Below, piece by piece: positions 48,070-59,800 of a DNA stretch of 64,000 nt; position 1 is the first letter of the stretch; the number at the start of each line of letters is the position of its first letter. A program made the translations under genes and the position numbers. The notes below the pieces were generated by a model, which was given only the letters and a program-made list of their open reading frames with translations, was not told the DNA's origin and searched no databases. This DNA comes from Phallusia mammillata (Eukaryota; Chordata; Ascidiacea; Phlebobranchia; Ascidiidae). Where the stretch lies: the NCBI GenBank assembly GCA_003260075.1, contig QLIY01000004.1, forward strand, positions 231,910 to 295,909, in the 5' to 3' direction.

Positions 48070-49672
48070 TTACATTGCAGTGGAATTTGTTTCCGATCTT
48101 TTTGCTCTAGTATTTGTTTGGCCTGTGCCACTTCTATTGCTGGTACTGGTAGTACTGGATGTAGTTTTGGTGCATTTTCCACAGCCACATGCTTGTAATA
48201 TGGGATTCAGCCACAGACTCCTCACGTTTTGGTTTCGCACACAGTTAACGAGAAAAATGAGGAATCCCTGTAATTTATGGTTTATTTTTATGTGACTGGA
48301 CTTTGAAGTTCCAACTTATTTACCTGAAGTGAATTCACAATTGTAAACAGCCATGCCATTATCTCTTGATATTTTACATCTTCAGCTATTAGCATAAGAA
48401 ACCCAAAGATCCAGGTCATTCCCATCATTAGGATCAGAGTGATTGCCAAAATAAAATCCTGAGTACTTGTACGTTTTTGTGCAGATGATCTTACCTGTTT
48501 TGTTAGAATATAAGTTCACTTTTTTTGCTAGCATACACCTTTTTTTAAAAGTTATTTTCAAATGCATTTTCTACAGGTGTTTATTATTTATACTTGTAGT
48601 AGTATCTGAGCATGTATTGTTTCAATAATTAGTTTAACTGGTTATAATGTTGTACAGCTGCACCTGCAGATAATTGACTTGCACACTTTGAAATTAGCTT
48701 ACAAAAAATCTGCGTGTCATTAAAATCCTAAAAAATGCAAAAAAATATGATATCCTAGTAAGCAAATCAGTCAGAACTCAAACTATGCTAAAAATCTGCG
48801 CTTTTTAGGTACCTGTTGCTTTTTGCAGGTCAAACTACTGAAGACAATAATAAACAAAATGAAATTTAAAACTGCTAAGATTCCAACTGGCAAAAGGAAT
48901 CCAAAGTTGAGAGAATAAAGATGTAACCAGCACATGTGGCGAGCTTGGTAAGATGAGACAAACAAGTTGTCATCTGATAATAAACAAATGTAATTGTTCA
49001 ATTAGTCTCATTGACATATTTACAGTTTTACATTGATTAGCAATGCCAATCATATATGCTGTTTTTTGTGATTTACTATTGTTTTTTAAATACTACTTAC
49101 CATATTGGTATCTTGGAAGGTCGTCATAGATGATTGCAACACAAGCATTTACAACAACAATTACTAATGGAACAAAATATGAGACAACCAAAGATACCAC
49201 TCGAATTTTGTCGGATGTACTGCTGATAACCTAAATATCATTGGTTGGTCAATATTCCTGTTTTGCTAAAGCTACTTGTACCTGATTTCTTACCTTAACT
49301 AAAGCATTGTAAAGGTTGTATGCATTTGCACTCATCCAAAACCAAGTGGCCAATAAAAAGTAGTGAAGCAGAGCAGTGGTGACATAACATGTATTTCTGT
49401 TTTGTGTATTTCCTGCAGTACTAAGGAAGAGTATGTTCACAATAAGTAAACATATACAAATGTTGAGAAGAAACATAGTTGGCTTTTTGGTTCTTAGTGA
49501 CCTAAAAAATGCAAATTGCATGTTAATTTGAAAAGCATGTACATTTTCATTTTTTATCCTACTCAATGCTGCAGTATATGATGAATGTAAGCAAAAGGCC
49601 AGCCATTGATAAACCACATCCAATGTAAGTTGCAATATGGAGTGCATGCGCAGATGGCAGCACAACTGATTT
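48070..49672 (-). other. Seven-transmembrane module and C-tail of aGPCR-C
   Basis: Exons 33-38: 49672-49563, 49501-49294, 49230-49101, 48973-48813, 48494-48324, 48267-48070. TM1 has YIGCGLSMAGLLLTFIIYC, TM2 MFLLNICICLLIVNILFL, TM3 follows NTCYVTTALLHYFLLATWFW, ECL2 has RHMCWLHLYSLNFGFLLPV, TM6 MMGMTWIFGFLML and TM7 AWLFTIVNSLQGFLIFLVNC. The TM3 and ECL2 cysteines and the TWIFG and NSLQGFLIF motifs are hallmarks of adhesion (class B2) receptors. The tail is short, rich in Thr/Ser, with CGCGKC that could be palmitoylated (inference). Confidence 0.88.
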
Positions 49673-50743
49673 CTGTGAATGTAAGCCATAGTTTTAAATG
49701 CCACAAATATTTTTTGTTACAGTTACAATGACTCTTACAATTATCATGGCAAAATGTCCCAGTTGATGACAATGAAACTTTGGAGGGGAATCTGGTTGAC
49801 TGACTAATCTGCATGTATTTGGCATCCAGCGGAATTTTTCCTTGTCCAAACTAACGCATTGTGTTCTTGTGACATTTTCCTGTGAAAGAAAATGATCTTA
49901 CAATAATATGAACCAATTGAAATAATGGCAATTCCCACCTTCAATGGATATGATTTCAATTTGACACTTCCATGTCGATTTGCATGAGCATTGAAACTAA
50001 TTGTCACAGCAGAAGACTTGTTTGGTATGCTGAAGTTTCGAATGCGAGCAGTAAGAACCTTTACAATAACACCATTTAATTTTTGTGCAGAATATCAGTG
50101 ATTTGTTGCTACTGTCGTGGTCAAGCATTGTCACATTCATAGTCAAAAAGTAAGTGAATAGCTATTGTTGTGTTTGAAGTTTTAGATTTAAATCACGCTA
50201 ACATGCAACAACTACCTCGGTGATTTCATCTTCAACTTGTGGATATAAAGCATTTGATTTGTGCAACAAAAATGTTACTCGCACTGGCTTTTTTTGCTGG
50301 GCAATGTTTCTTCGTGCTCGAGCGTCTTGTCCGAATTTTGAAGCCAACTCTATAATTTCTGCTGGAATAGTGAAGTTGATAGGCGGTACATATGCGATTC
50401 CAGAAGCATGTACTGGGCTAAACGTTACTTGAGAAAATGTTAAACCATCTGGTGTTTGTTCTTGAACCTGCGAAAACACAAATTGCGTGGATCATGTGAT
50501 ATTTAATTTGCTGTTAGGGTTTTATTTCACCTGTAGTGTTGTGCCACTTGTCTCCAAGGTAAGTGAGGTTTGGTTCTGTGGCAGAACCACTCGATCGGCA
50601 AAGTTATCGAGCACTTGTAACAACGTCTTTTTCTGTTTGACTGCCGCCCTTGCCAAAGCGAAAAATAAAGTAAAATCGCCGTACTATTATTAAATTAAAC
50701 AGAGTGTCAATGCCGTTTTTTTTCACGAACGGTTTCGGTTATA

Positions 50744-50821
<78 letters not shown>

Positions 50822-53800
50822 TCACGACTGCTCAGGTCTAGGTTTACTTTTACTTGTGGCAGGGATTTGACTATGCATCTTACAACAGCTCAGGTCTAGG
50901 TTTACTTTTACTTGTAGCAGGAATTTGACTCATAATTGTTGAAAATAAGACAAAAGAAGGACTACAGTCAAAAATAAGGACATTTCTTAGAAATAAGGAC
51001 AATACATTTTTCTGAGACACAATAAGGACAATTCTTAGAAATAAGGACAATAAACTTTTCTAAGACATGGCCCTTCAAAATAAGGACAAATCTTAGAAAT
51101 AAGGACGGTATGGCAACCCTGGTTATAAATAAGTTTGGCTATATTTATTTGAGTAAAATTCGATGGCAGCAGGACATTTCATTTAAAAAACCTCGATTAT
51201 TTTACCCAAATTGGTTTACAGTTAAGCGCATCGACTGACTGCAGATTCAAATGACATCCTCTTGTTTTTTACGTTAATTTGTGTTTCATTCCTAACATGT
51301 CCGAGAATATGCGGGTGGTACCCCTGGTTATCGGTTTAACTAGGTTCGGCCACTATACACAATGTTTCTTACATTTGGTCTGGTTTGTTTCTTTCAAGAG
51401 ATGTTGATACACTGTCCGCAATTATTAACGTATCCAAGACGGTTTTTGTTGTAATCTGTGGAAACTATGTCGTTTTACAGCAAAGTTGGAATTGGACAAC
51501 AAGCAATTTACCTCCACTTGTGTCGGTTTTTTCTTGGTAAGCTGTAGAAGTGTACTAACAACAGCGTTGGATTCATATGCAGACAGGCTTTTGTTGCCTG
51601 ACGATGTTGCAAGTCTCAGGTTGACAATTGACTTCGAAACTGCTTCGGTGGTTGCGTTTACCTTTTAAAACGAAATAAGATTCTGTCGAACTACCTAGGT
51701 AATACCATATTTGTTTTGTATTTACTATTAGAAATTGCGGTAAGACAACGCCAATAGGCCTTTACTTGCCTTTAAGGCGTTTTCTATTTCTGAAGTAAGG
51801 GTTGCAGAACAGGGCAAAACATGTAGATTTGAAAATGTTGCTGAACCTGAGTCTTTCAAGCTTCTTGTACAAACCGCAGATGCCATCGCTCTCCCTGTGG
51901 TTTAAAATAGACCTATAGTGTTGTTTGTCTATTTCTTTGTAACCAAAATAGTTCACATTACCGTCTTGACATTTTTCGATGGAAGACGGTGATTCTCCTA
52001 GACTGGACCGCGGAAATGTGTATCCCGTTGAGTTTTGATTTAAAGTAGATTCATTGCAGTAAGCTGTAATTGAAAAAAAGCAATGCATTATGTTCTCCGA
52101 TAGTGTGTCTCTGTTTCCTTACTTACGGTTGCAAGATACTCCGTCGCCTTCGTAATTGTTTTTACATTTGCACGAGTAGTCTGTCCCATTGAAAGCGGGA
52201 ACACAGGAGGCCAAAGTGTTGTGACAGTTTGCATTTGAACAGACATCGGTGTTTACTGTTTATAAGCAATGAAAAACAATGGCATAATGACAAGTTTAAG
52301 ATGACTTTTGTAAATGTTAACTGTGAGATTTGTAACCAATTACTCAGTAGGCTAAACTACACGTTCTATAGCGAAATTTTAAAAAATGATATCAAAGTCG
52401 GAATGTAGCCCAATATTCAACAAACTATCTGACACCCAATATTTGGGGTAGAGCTATTAACACCATACATCACGACAGACCCACTTTTAACTGCCTTTCG
52501 ATATGTAGCGCAAAGAGCATTTTTCCATTTGAAACGGCATACCTCTCAAAATGGTTACGGTTAGGGCTTTTAGGATTGAGATATGGTATTAGCATTTAAA
52601 ATTAAACAAAAAACTTCGTTGCTTTTTTTTATTTTTTTCACGAGGTTCGAACCCAGGTCACTTCCGGGGACGAATCCCGATCAAGGTTTTTATGTCTGTA
52701 TGCGGGTCAGGCGCGGCAGACCATTCGGCCAAGTTCCTGCCCAAAATATAGCAACGAAGTTTTTTTATTCTATAAAAACTTCGTTGCTAATGTAAATATT
52801 TAATCATTCAGAATTTTGCGCCACCTATCGAAAATTAGCTATATGTTGGTCTGTCGTAAGGTATGGCGTTAATAGCTCTTACCCCCAATATAGGACTCGT
52901 TCAATTAATTGTTTTATACGAATCTAGTTAATGCTCGACACCACGATGAATCATTGACATTTTATACAACAATAGGCCTATTGTTCGGTTTCTTCAGGTT
53001 ATGAAAGTGTGTCGGTCGTATTTGAAGCATCACTAATACGGTATATTAGGTAAGTTATATAGTATACGAACCAAAACTTCTTAAGGCCAGCCTTGACAAA
53101 CACTAACCTTCTCGATATCGCAAGAAAAGACCTTTGCCTTCCACAAATGAGCTTGTTGTATATTGAACTATTATAGACGACGGTCCGAGCAACGTAGATT
53201 TTTTTTCGAAGCTGTTGAAGTGTCTCAAAACGGTGTAGTTTGCAAACCTCACCTGAAAGACAGTTTTATCCTTCCACGGTTCTTTGCGATTTGGTTGTAA
53301 TTTAAGCTTTATTATTACGTCCAGCACCTACCAAAATTTCCCGTACACTATGCTTTAGGTTTACCTGTAGATAGCCCGGTTTTCCAATCGAAATTTCCAC
53401 AATCTCAATGTAAATTGATTTGGTTGCATTAATGGCCCACCTACAAAACGTGTTAGTAACGTAATTGTAAGGATAACCATCGGATTTTATTTCCTGCCAG
53501 TTGGATTTCGCTGTTAGGTTGCCACGACAGTTTTTACGCACTGTAACATAAAAGCTACATATTTCATTTTACGGCACAATTACACCAATTTTAGTTACAA
53601 GCATTAGTCATGAAAATTGTGAAGCTTTGTAAAACACATTTTGCAGAAAAATTGTTACATAAAAAATAGATTATATGCCTAACCATCAAGGCAATGGTGC
53701 ATAACTCGCGGCTACGGACACCGCATCAATGTGGCCCTATGTCTCTAGATAAGGACACATTGTCGTAGGCCTACATTACTTACAGGCAACCTAAAAGAGT

Positions 53801-56800
53801 TTTGTGGGACAGCAAGGGTCGAATAAAACATGTTCTATTTGTTTGTAGGTTCATGGTGTTTCAACAGTGCCAAATAAACTATGAAAACTATGCGTAACAA
53901 CAATTAAGTGATTTAGGTAGTTTTGTTATTAATGGATAGGCCTAAGGTATAAGCTTATTGAATGATATTTTTATCAACTGTTATTTATAAGTAGCCTGCA
54001 CAGACACACTTGCAGCTTGGTGAAAAAAAAAAAGGGAAAAACTTGTGCACACCTGATGTATGATCCTATTTGTAGTGTGTTTACAGCACCCAAAACATTT
54101 TGTTACCAAATGAATATTACACCTTACCTGTTGCGTTAATGTTCGCGGAAAATCGACTCTCTCCTATTTGATTGCTTGTCTCCAAATAAATGCGTATTGC
54201 TTCGTTCACTGGCAACGTCTTTCCAACAAGTTTTTTCACGTCATTATAACGTTTGTTCATGCCGTAAACCTTCGTTGTAGGTGGAAAAATATTTTAAACC
54301 TAATATTTGCAAGTCTTCGACTTTGTTTAGGGACTTGGTTTTTAGTTCAATATTATATTTCTCAGCTATTTATACTTCGACGCTTCTTTTAAACATTAAA
54401 GTTTTGGCTTTCGAATATAACAGGTCGTATTGAACGACTAATATCGGTCTTTTACAATCAACCTCGAACGTATCCGCGCTAGAAACGTTGAGCTGCGTCA
54501 ACTGCATGTTCAACAGCTTGTTATATTCGGGCCACAGGTTCCAACCACACTTCATTTTTCTCGGTGCGGATTCGGGAAACCTTGGAGACTTTATTATGGC
54601 TCCAGAAGATATTAAACTTTGATTTCCACATGGTGATACTGCCAAACGAAAAAATTGCACTTTATTTATGGCAAGTTAAAGTACGCATAAACGAATGGCA
54701 TCAGTCATTCGAGTATCTTATGTGTACGATTCACTAACACGTTTTTTCACAAACAGGTACACTTCGTGTGAAAACAAAAGCAACGCATCATGCGTAAACA
54801 TGATTGTTTTGCTTGTTTTATTGATGTGTAGTAAAGCCATTCGAACTTTATACTTAAGTTCTTGTTGGAAGAATTATATGTTTAGCTGATCTAATTCTAT
54901 TAGACACATAAAATCTTAGTAGGCCATGTTAAATACAAGTTGGTTAGATTTTCAGGCAAAACCTTGGGTTTAGTAATTCATATCTTAACTTTGGAGTCGT
55001 CTTTACCTTCCTCTAATGTTAGTTGAAACGGTTTTACACCCTTCAATACCCCAGAAGTATAGTGTATCCTTATTTCGGAATGTAATACCATGTTAATGTT
55101 TCGTTTAGCTCCTTTGTAATTTCCAACCAACCTGTTGTTATTGCGAACCTACACAACAAAAGATTTACTTTTCAAAGTTTTATCAAACATCGTTATTCCC
55201 GTTTTCGCTGAAAATGATAAAAGCTTATAGTTTTGTTTTATTTGTGTGCTACACGACTGTTAAAACTTTTAATAATCGCTTCTGGTTCATGATTGCATCG
55301 TTTTATTTAAAGTAACATGCCAATATGTAGTCAAAATGTTACGTTTGTTAAGAAAGCAAAACTGCCAAATCGTTTTTGATCCCCATACTGTGTATTTTGA
55401 TTTTACTTTTACCTTTATAATCCTTCTCAATTGTTAATCAGATAGTGTTGAAACCCACGGAAAGCTTTAGTAAGTTTTGTACCTATTAAGCTCTATAAGT
55501 TATTTCGGCAGAACATTTGTGAGCGTTTGTTGTACAATTTTAAAGAGCTCGGTGGTCATGCTTTAGTTGTCAAATTTAGTCACCTGCATGCCTACTCCTT
55601 CAGGCAAATTAACAATCTTTATGAACACGCTTTTACTTGTGTCCAGGACATGCCAGTTACAGTACATAGAACTGGTATAGATCAACTGTGAACTAAACTC
55701 GGAAAATCGACGCGAAGCTTCGCTCACGTTTAGGCGATTTGAAGGACAGCCTGTAAAACAAAGGTCCTATTAGTCAAATATTGCCATAATCCAAACGTTT
55801 TGCGATTATCCATGCTTCTCGTTCCTTAAGTAGCGCCTAAATTTGCCAAAACAGTGTTTTGTTCTTACCGTAATTTGGTTTAAAAGAGGCATAAAATGCA
55901 ATGCTGTTGTTGTCGTTTAACTCAAAATACAGACTAAGAAAACCAAGTTCGTAAAACGTAAAAGCCTGTCCAGGAGTGACATCAACCCAGGGTTGACCTT
56001 TGTGAAACATCTAAAATAACAGGTTTTTGTTTGTTAAAATATTGCAGCTTCTGAGTTTGACAGGTGTCGACTTAGCCTTATTTAAATCAAAAACTAACAT
56101 CATCCAGACCTAAAATTGGTGCTAAAAATAGGCTGCATATTTGTTTTCTAATCATTGTTGTTTGTATCACTAAAGCTGAATGATTATTTTGGAACGAGTT
56201 TGTTGCATGTCAATGAGAACATGTAGCTATTTCTTTGCAAGATCTGAAATCGGCACTAACTAACCACAAGCTAAGAAATCAATACTAACGTTTCTAGAGG
56301 CACTTATAAGATGAACTATAGAACATTTTACCTTAAATGGCACTTGTTTGGAAGAGTTGGCAAATACTTGTAATCGTAAAATTGTTGAGGTACTAGCACT
56401 TCCAAAGTTCCAGGCACATAACATATTAGGCGCCTTTAACGCGGGCAAGTCGTTCGAAGAGAAAGTACCTGCAGTACTAGTTATAGTTCCTCCACACTTT
56501 GGAACTAGGTGAATAAAAAATAAGCTGATGACCTTGCTTTCAAACATTGTTAGAAGGAAAACTATTATGGCTAATGTGGCAATATTGCCATGCAATAAAC
56601 GGAGTAAAGTTAACATATTGGTTTTTAAAATAGATTTCTATTACACCGAATTACATCGTAGTCACCGAAAAGATGTAGAAATTTTGTGCAGTACTTAAAT
56701 TATTTATAAGGAGAGATGTATATTTCACACAGCTGACAATGGTAGGAAAATCCTACCATATTTAAATTGCAGCATGAATCCGTATCCACCGTTGGTAGCG

Positions 56801-59800
56801 TACTTGATCGTAGTGGGAAATGTATGCTCGATAAAAGTTGAATTTTGATATGCTGGATATTGAAGTATAGCGATCTTTCCGATCTACAAACATGTGTACT
56901 TTTCAGAGCTGCCAGAATTTGATTGTGAGTGTAGCGTTTTTTCAGTTCACTTTAGTTAGCTGTCCGAAACTGGTTACATTTTTGAAATGTAGTTATCATT
57001 TTGTTTTCAAAAACCATGTTGAAATCGGTTTTAGAAGACGTCGAGATGAGACATAAACCTTAACAGAATAAGGAATATTATTTAGCAAATAGACGTTTTC
57101 GCTGTCACCTCAAGTTTTTCATAATTCCCCTCATTATTTCCAACTCGCAAAACGTCAAAAAGTACGCTAGAAGAAGAGTTAAAAGCATATATGGTCCATT
57201 GACAGTTGATATTGCCATTGATTTGGACGGGATGAACTCCAAACGGGGTTATGAGTTGAGTTGTTGAGTTTGCTTGAAAATTTCCTCCACAATCTGTACA
57301 GTAAAGTGAAACATGAGAGCCCATGCTGGTGTTCTATGATTTCTGAAATAACACCACTCCAAAATCATGAAACATAACATTTTGTTGTTGTACTGGATCG
57401 TGTCATGTTGCTCCGAAATCGTTGTTCTTGTCGGTTGTTTTTTAACGGATTAATTAACTCATAATAAAGGCCTTACTTGTTTGTGAGTATGTTCCGGAAA
57501 AACGGCTTTTTGAATGTACTGGATCTCTCGTCTCAAAGTAAATCCGCAATAACTTTCGGTCGTGGAAGACTTGGCCGATAGTTTTGTTGTTTCCAGGTAA
57601 AATCGGAACTTTCTCGTTGTAGACCTGTGGTATTGGATGGATTACCAAAACTATACGTAAGTTTTTTGCCTTCCAAATAAATTGACGTGTTACGAGTTTG
57701 TGCAACACAACGATGACCTTAATTAAGTTTACCACTGTACAAATTACAACATTACTTTCTGAAACAAATGTTTACTTGGAATATATCACTGTTTTGGATT
57801 TGCAGTTTTCCGGTCCTAAACATCGTGAATTTTGTAAAGATTGAGCCCTTATGCAAGTCCCAGCCACAATGCATATGAGTGTTTGGTGGTTGAGGTAAAA
57901 AAGGCCAATCTATGCTGCCACCAGGTGTCGTAGTTGAAAATCCGCACACTGGAACTAAAGTTTCAATCCATTAAATAAAAAACGTCATTTCCGAACCATG
58001 GTCAGTACTCTTGCCGAAACTTGCTAATGCATTTTGGAGACAATAAGACTTATTTGGGCAATTAGTAAAAAGTATACGCCAAACATTTTATGGTCTGTAG
58101 CATTTTACCTTGTTTGTATTCAATCGAGTATCCACCTCCAGGACCGGTTGACTGATAAACAATATCAACAGGAAAATTATGCACCACCAATCTTATATCT
58201 TTGGGAATGAAACCTTCTCCTTGAAACGTATATTCTCCAATTAACTTTTTCGCTCCCATAATCTGCGAAAAACAAATTTGAAGCAATCAAAGCTGAAAAG
58301 TTTTACAAAAGCAATTGAGTTGAAGTTAATGTCACGATAATCTTTTAATTAAGGGACAAAGTATCAAAACCCCTGGTTAGTAATTTTCTTGATGGAATAT
58401 TTTAACACCCTCATATGTGTTTGTACTATTATACTATTGGTGGCCATTTATTTGTTTGTCGAGTACCCAGAAAAGTGAACCAAATTTCAGTTGTTTTTTA
58501 GTATTCTAAGTGCAAAATGGCACAGACATTAAATCATATAGTTTATAGTGATTAACTTGACAACTTACTTTAAGTGACTTGCAGCACCAATTGAGATTGT
58601 CACTTTGTATTTTCAGGTAAACGCTCATACCCCTTGTCGTGGGATTTATAGTCCAGCCGCAACTGAGGTTATAGGGTTTATAATATGGAAACCCTGGAGT
58701 TGCAAGTGTTTGAGATATATTTGTAGCGTATCTTGTTCCAGAGCATTCTAAAATGTTGAAAACAAAGCATGAAACGCCAGCATTACCAACAGGTCGTAAA
58801 TGTTACTGTGAACATTTATGTTTCCAATTCTCATATACATACAGTAAACATGTTACATTTATACTGTAACAAGAATCAAATGTTTTACAATGCAAACATT
58901 GATTTTCGGGCTGATGTTATTAAATAAAGTGACCCACAGTCTTTTAGTTTAAAAAACCTTACTTTACTACTTACTTCCTTGGCTGCTGATCACACGAAAA
59001 GGTATACTTTGAACCGGTGGTGATGAATAAAAAATTCGCAATTGGTTGTCATCGGCAAAGTCTCGATACGACACATTTTTAAGGTCCGCGATAAGCCCAT
59101 CGAGATTGTAAACCTACAATACAAATTTGGATTTTTGCTTCGTTTAACCGACAGTAACCATGATTTTCTTAAATAACATGAACAAATGCGGTACCAATTT
59201 TAGAACTAGCTATGTTGCTTTAATCTGTGCAGATATCTGTCCTGACATACATAAACCCTAAAACATCAAATTAGTAACGACTTTAAGGTGGGACCTGTTT
59301 CTACAAAATAATTCAACATTATTTTATATCTACTTTATAACGTTTCGGTTTGTATAAACCTAATTGAATAGTTTATCCGGACTTATCCGGAATGTTAAAC
59401 CGTGTAGCGCTGGTAAAAAAGCGCACAGTGAAAGAAAAACTATAGGAAAAAAGAAAACAATACCAATACGTAGAAATCATAAAAAATACTTTTAGAACTT
59501 GCTTTATCGTTGCATGTATCGTTATAAAAGGCAAATCACAATATGGTGAAGAAAAATATTTACCTGAAGAACAGAATTCTCGTAGAGTGATACGTTTGTA
59601 AACGTTATACGAAACACGTTTGTTTGACTGGGTGCAGTTTTGTTAAAACCGTAACCGCATTTCATGTTGGGTCGAACTGTGGGAGATAAAGTCGAATAGC
59701 CTGTTACGTCGTCGAATCCGCACCCAGTCACTATAATAAAATAGAATATCTTTAATCCATCTATAAACAATTGTTGTACGTCGGATGTCTTTTCTATTTC

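Noticed and set aside
49249-49704. Single 151-residue open frame read as one exon
   Set aside because: It reads through an intron and is out of frame with TM1 before 49563; the spliced model 49672-49563 plus 49501-49294 restores the membrane helices.
51762-52088. 108-residue open frame as one exon
   Set aside because: Its second half is out of frame with the paralogues; splitting at 51962 and 51894 gives the conserved Cys-module sequence shared by copies B and C.
52641-52745. tRNA gene on the minus strand
   Set aside because: A and B boxes are present but the acceptor stem and cloverleaf pairing are poor, and flanking direct repeats with an A-rich tail fit a SINE better.
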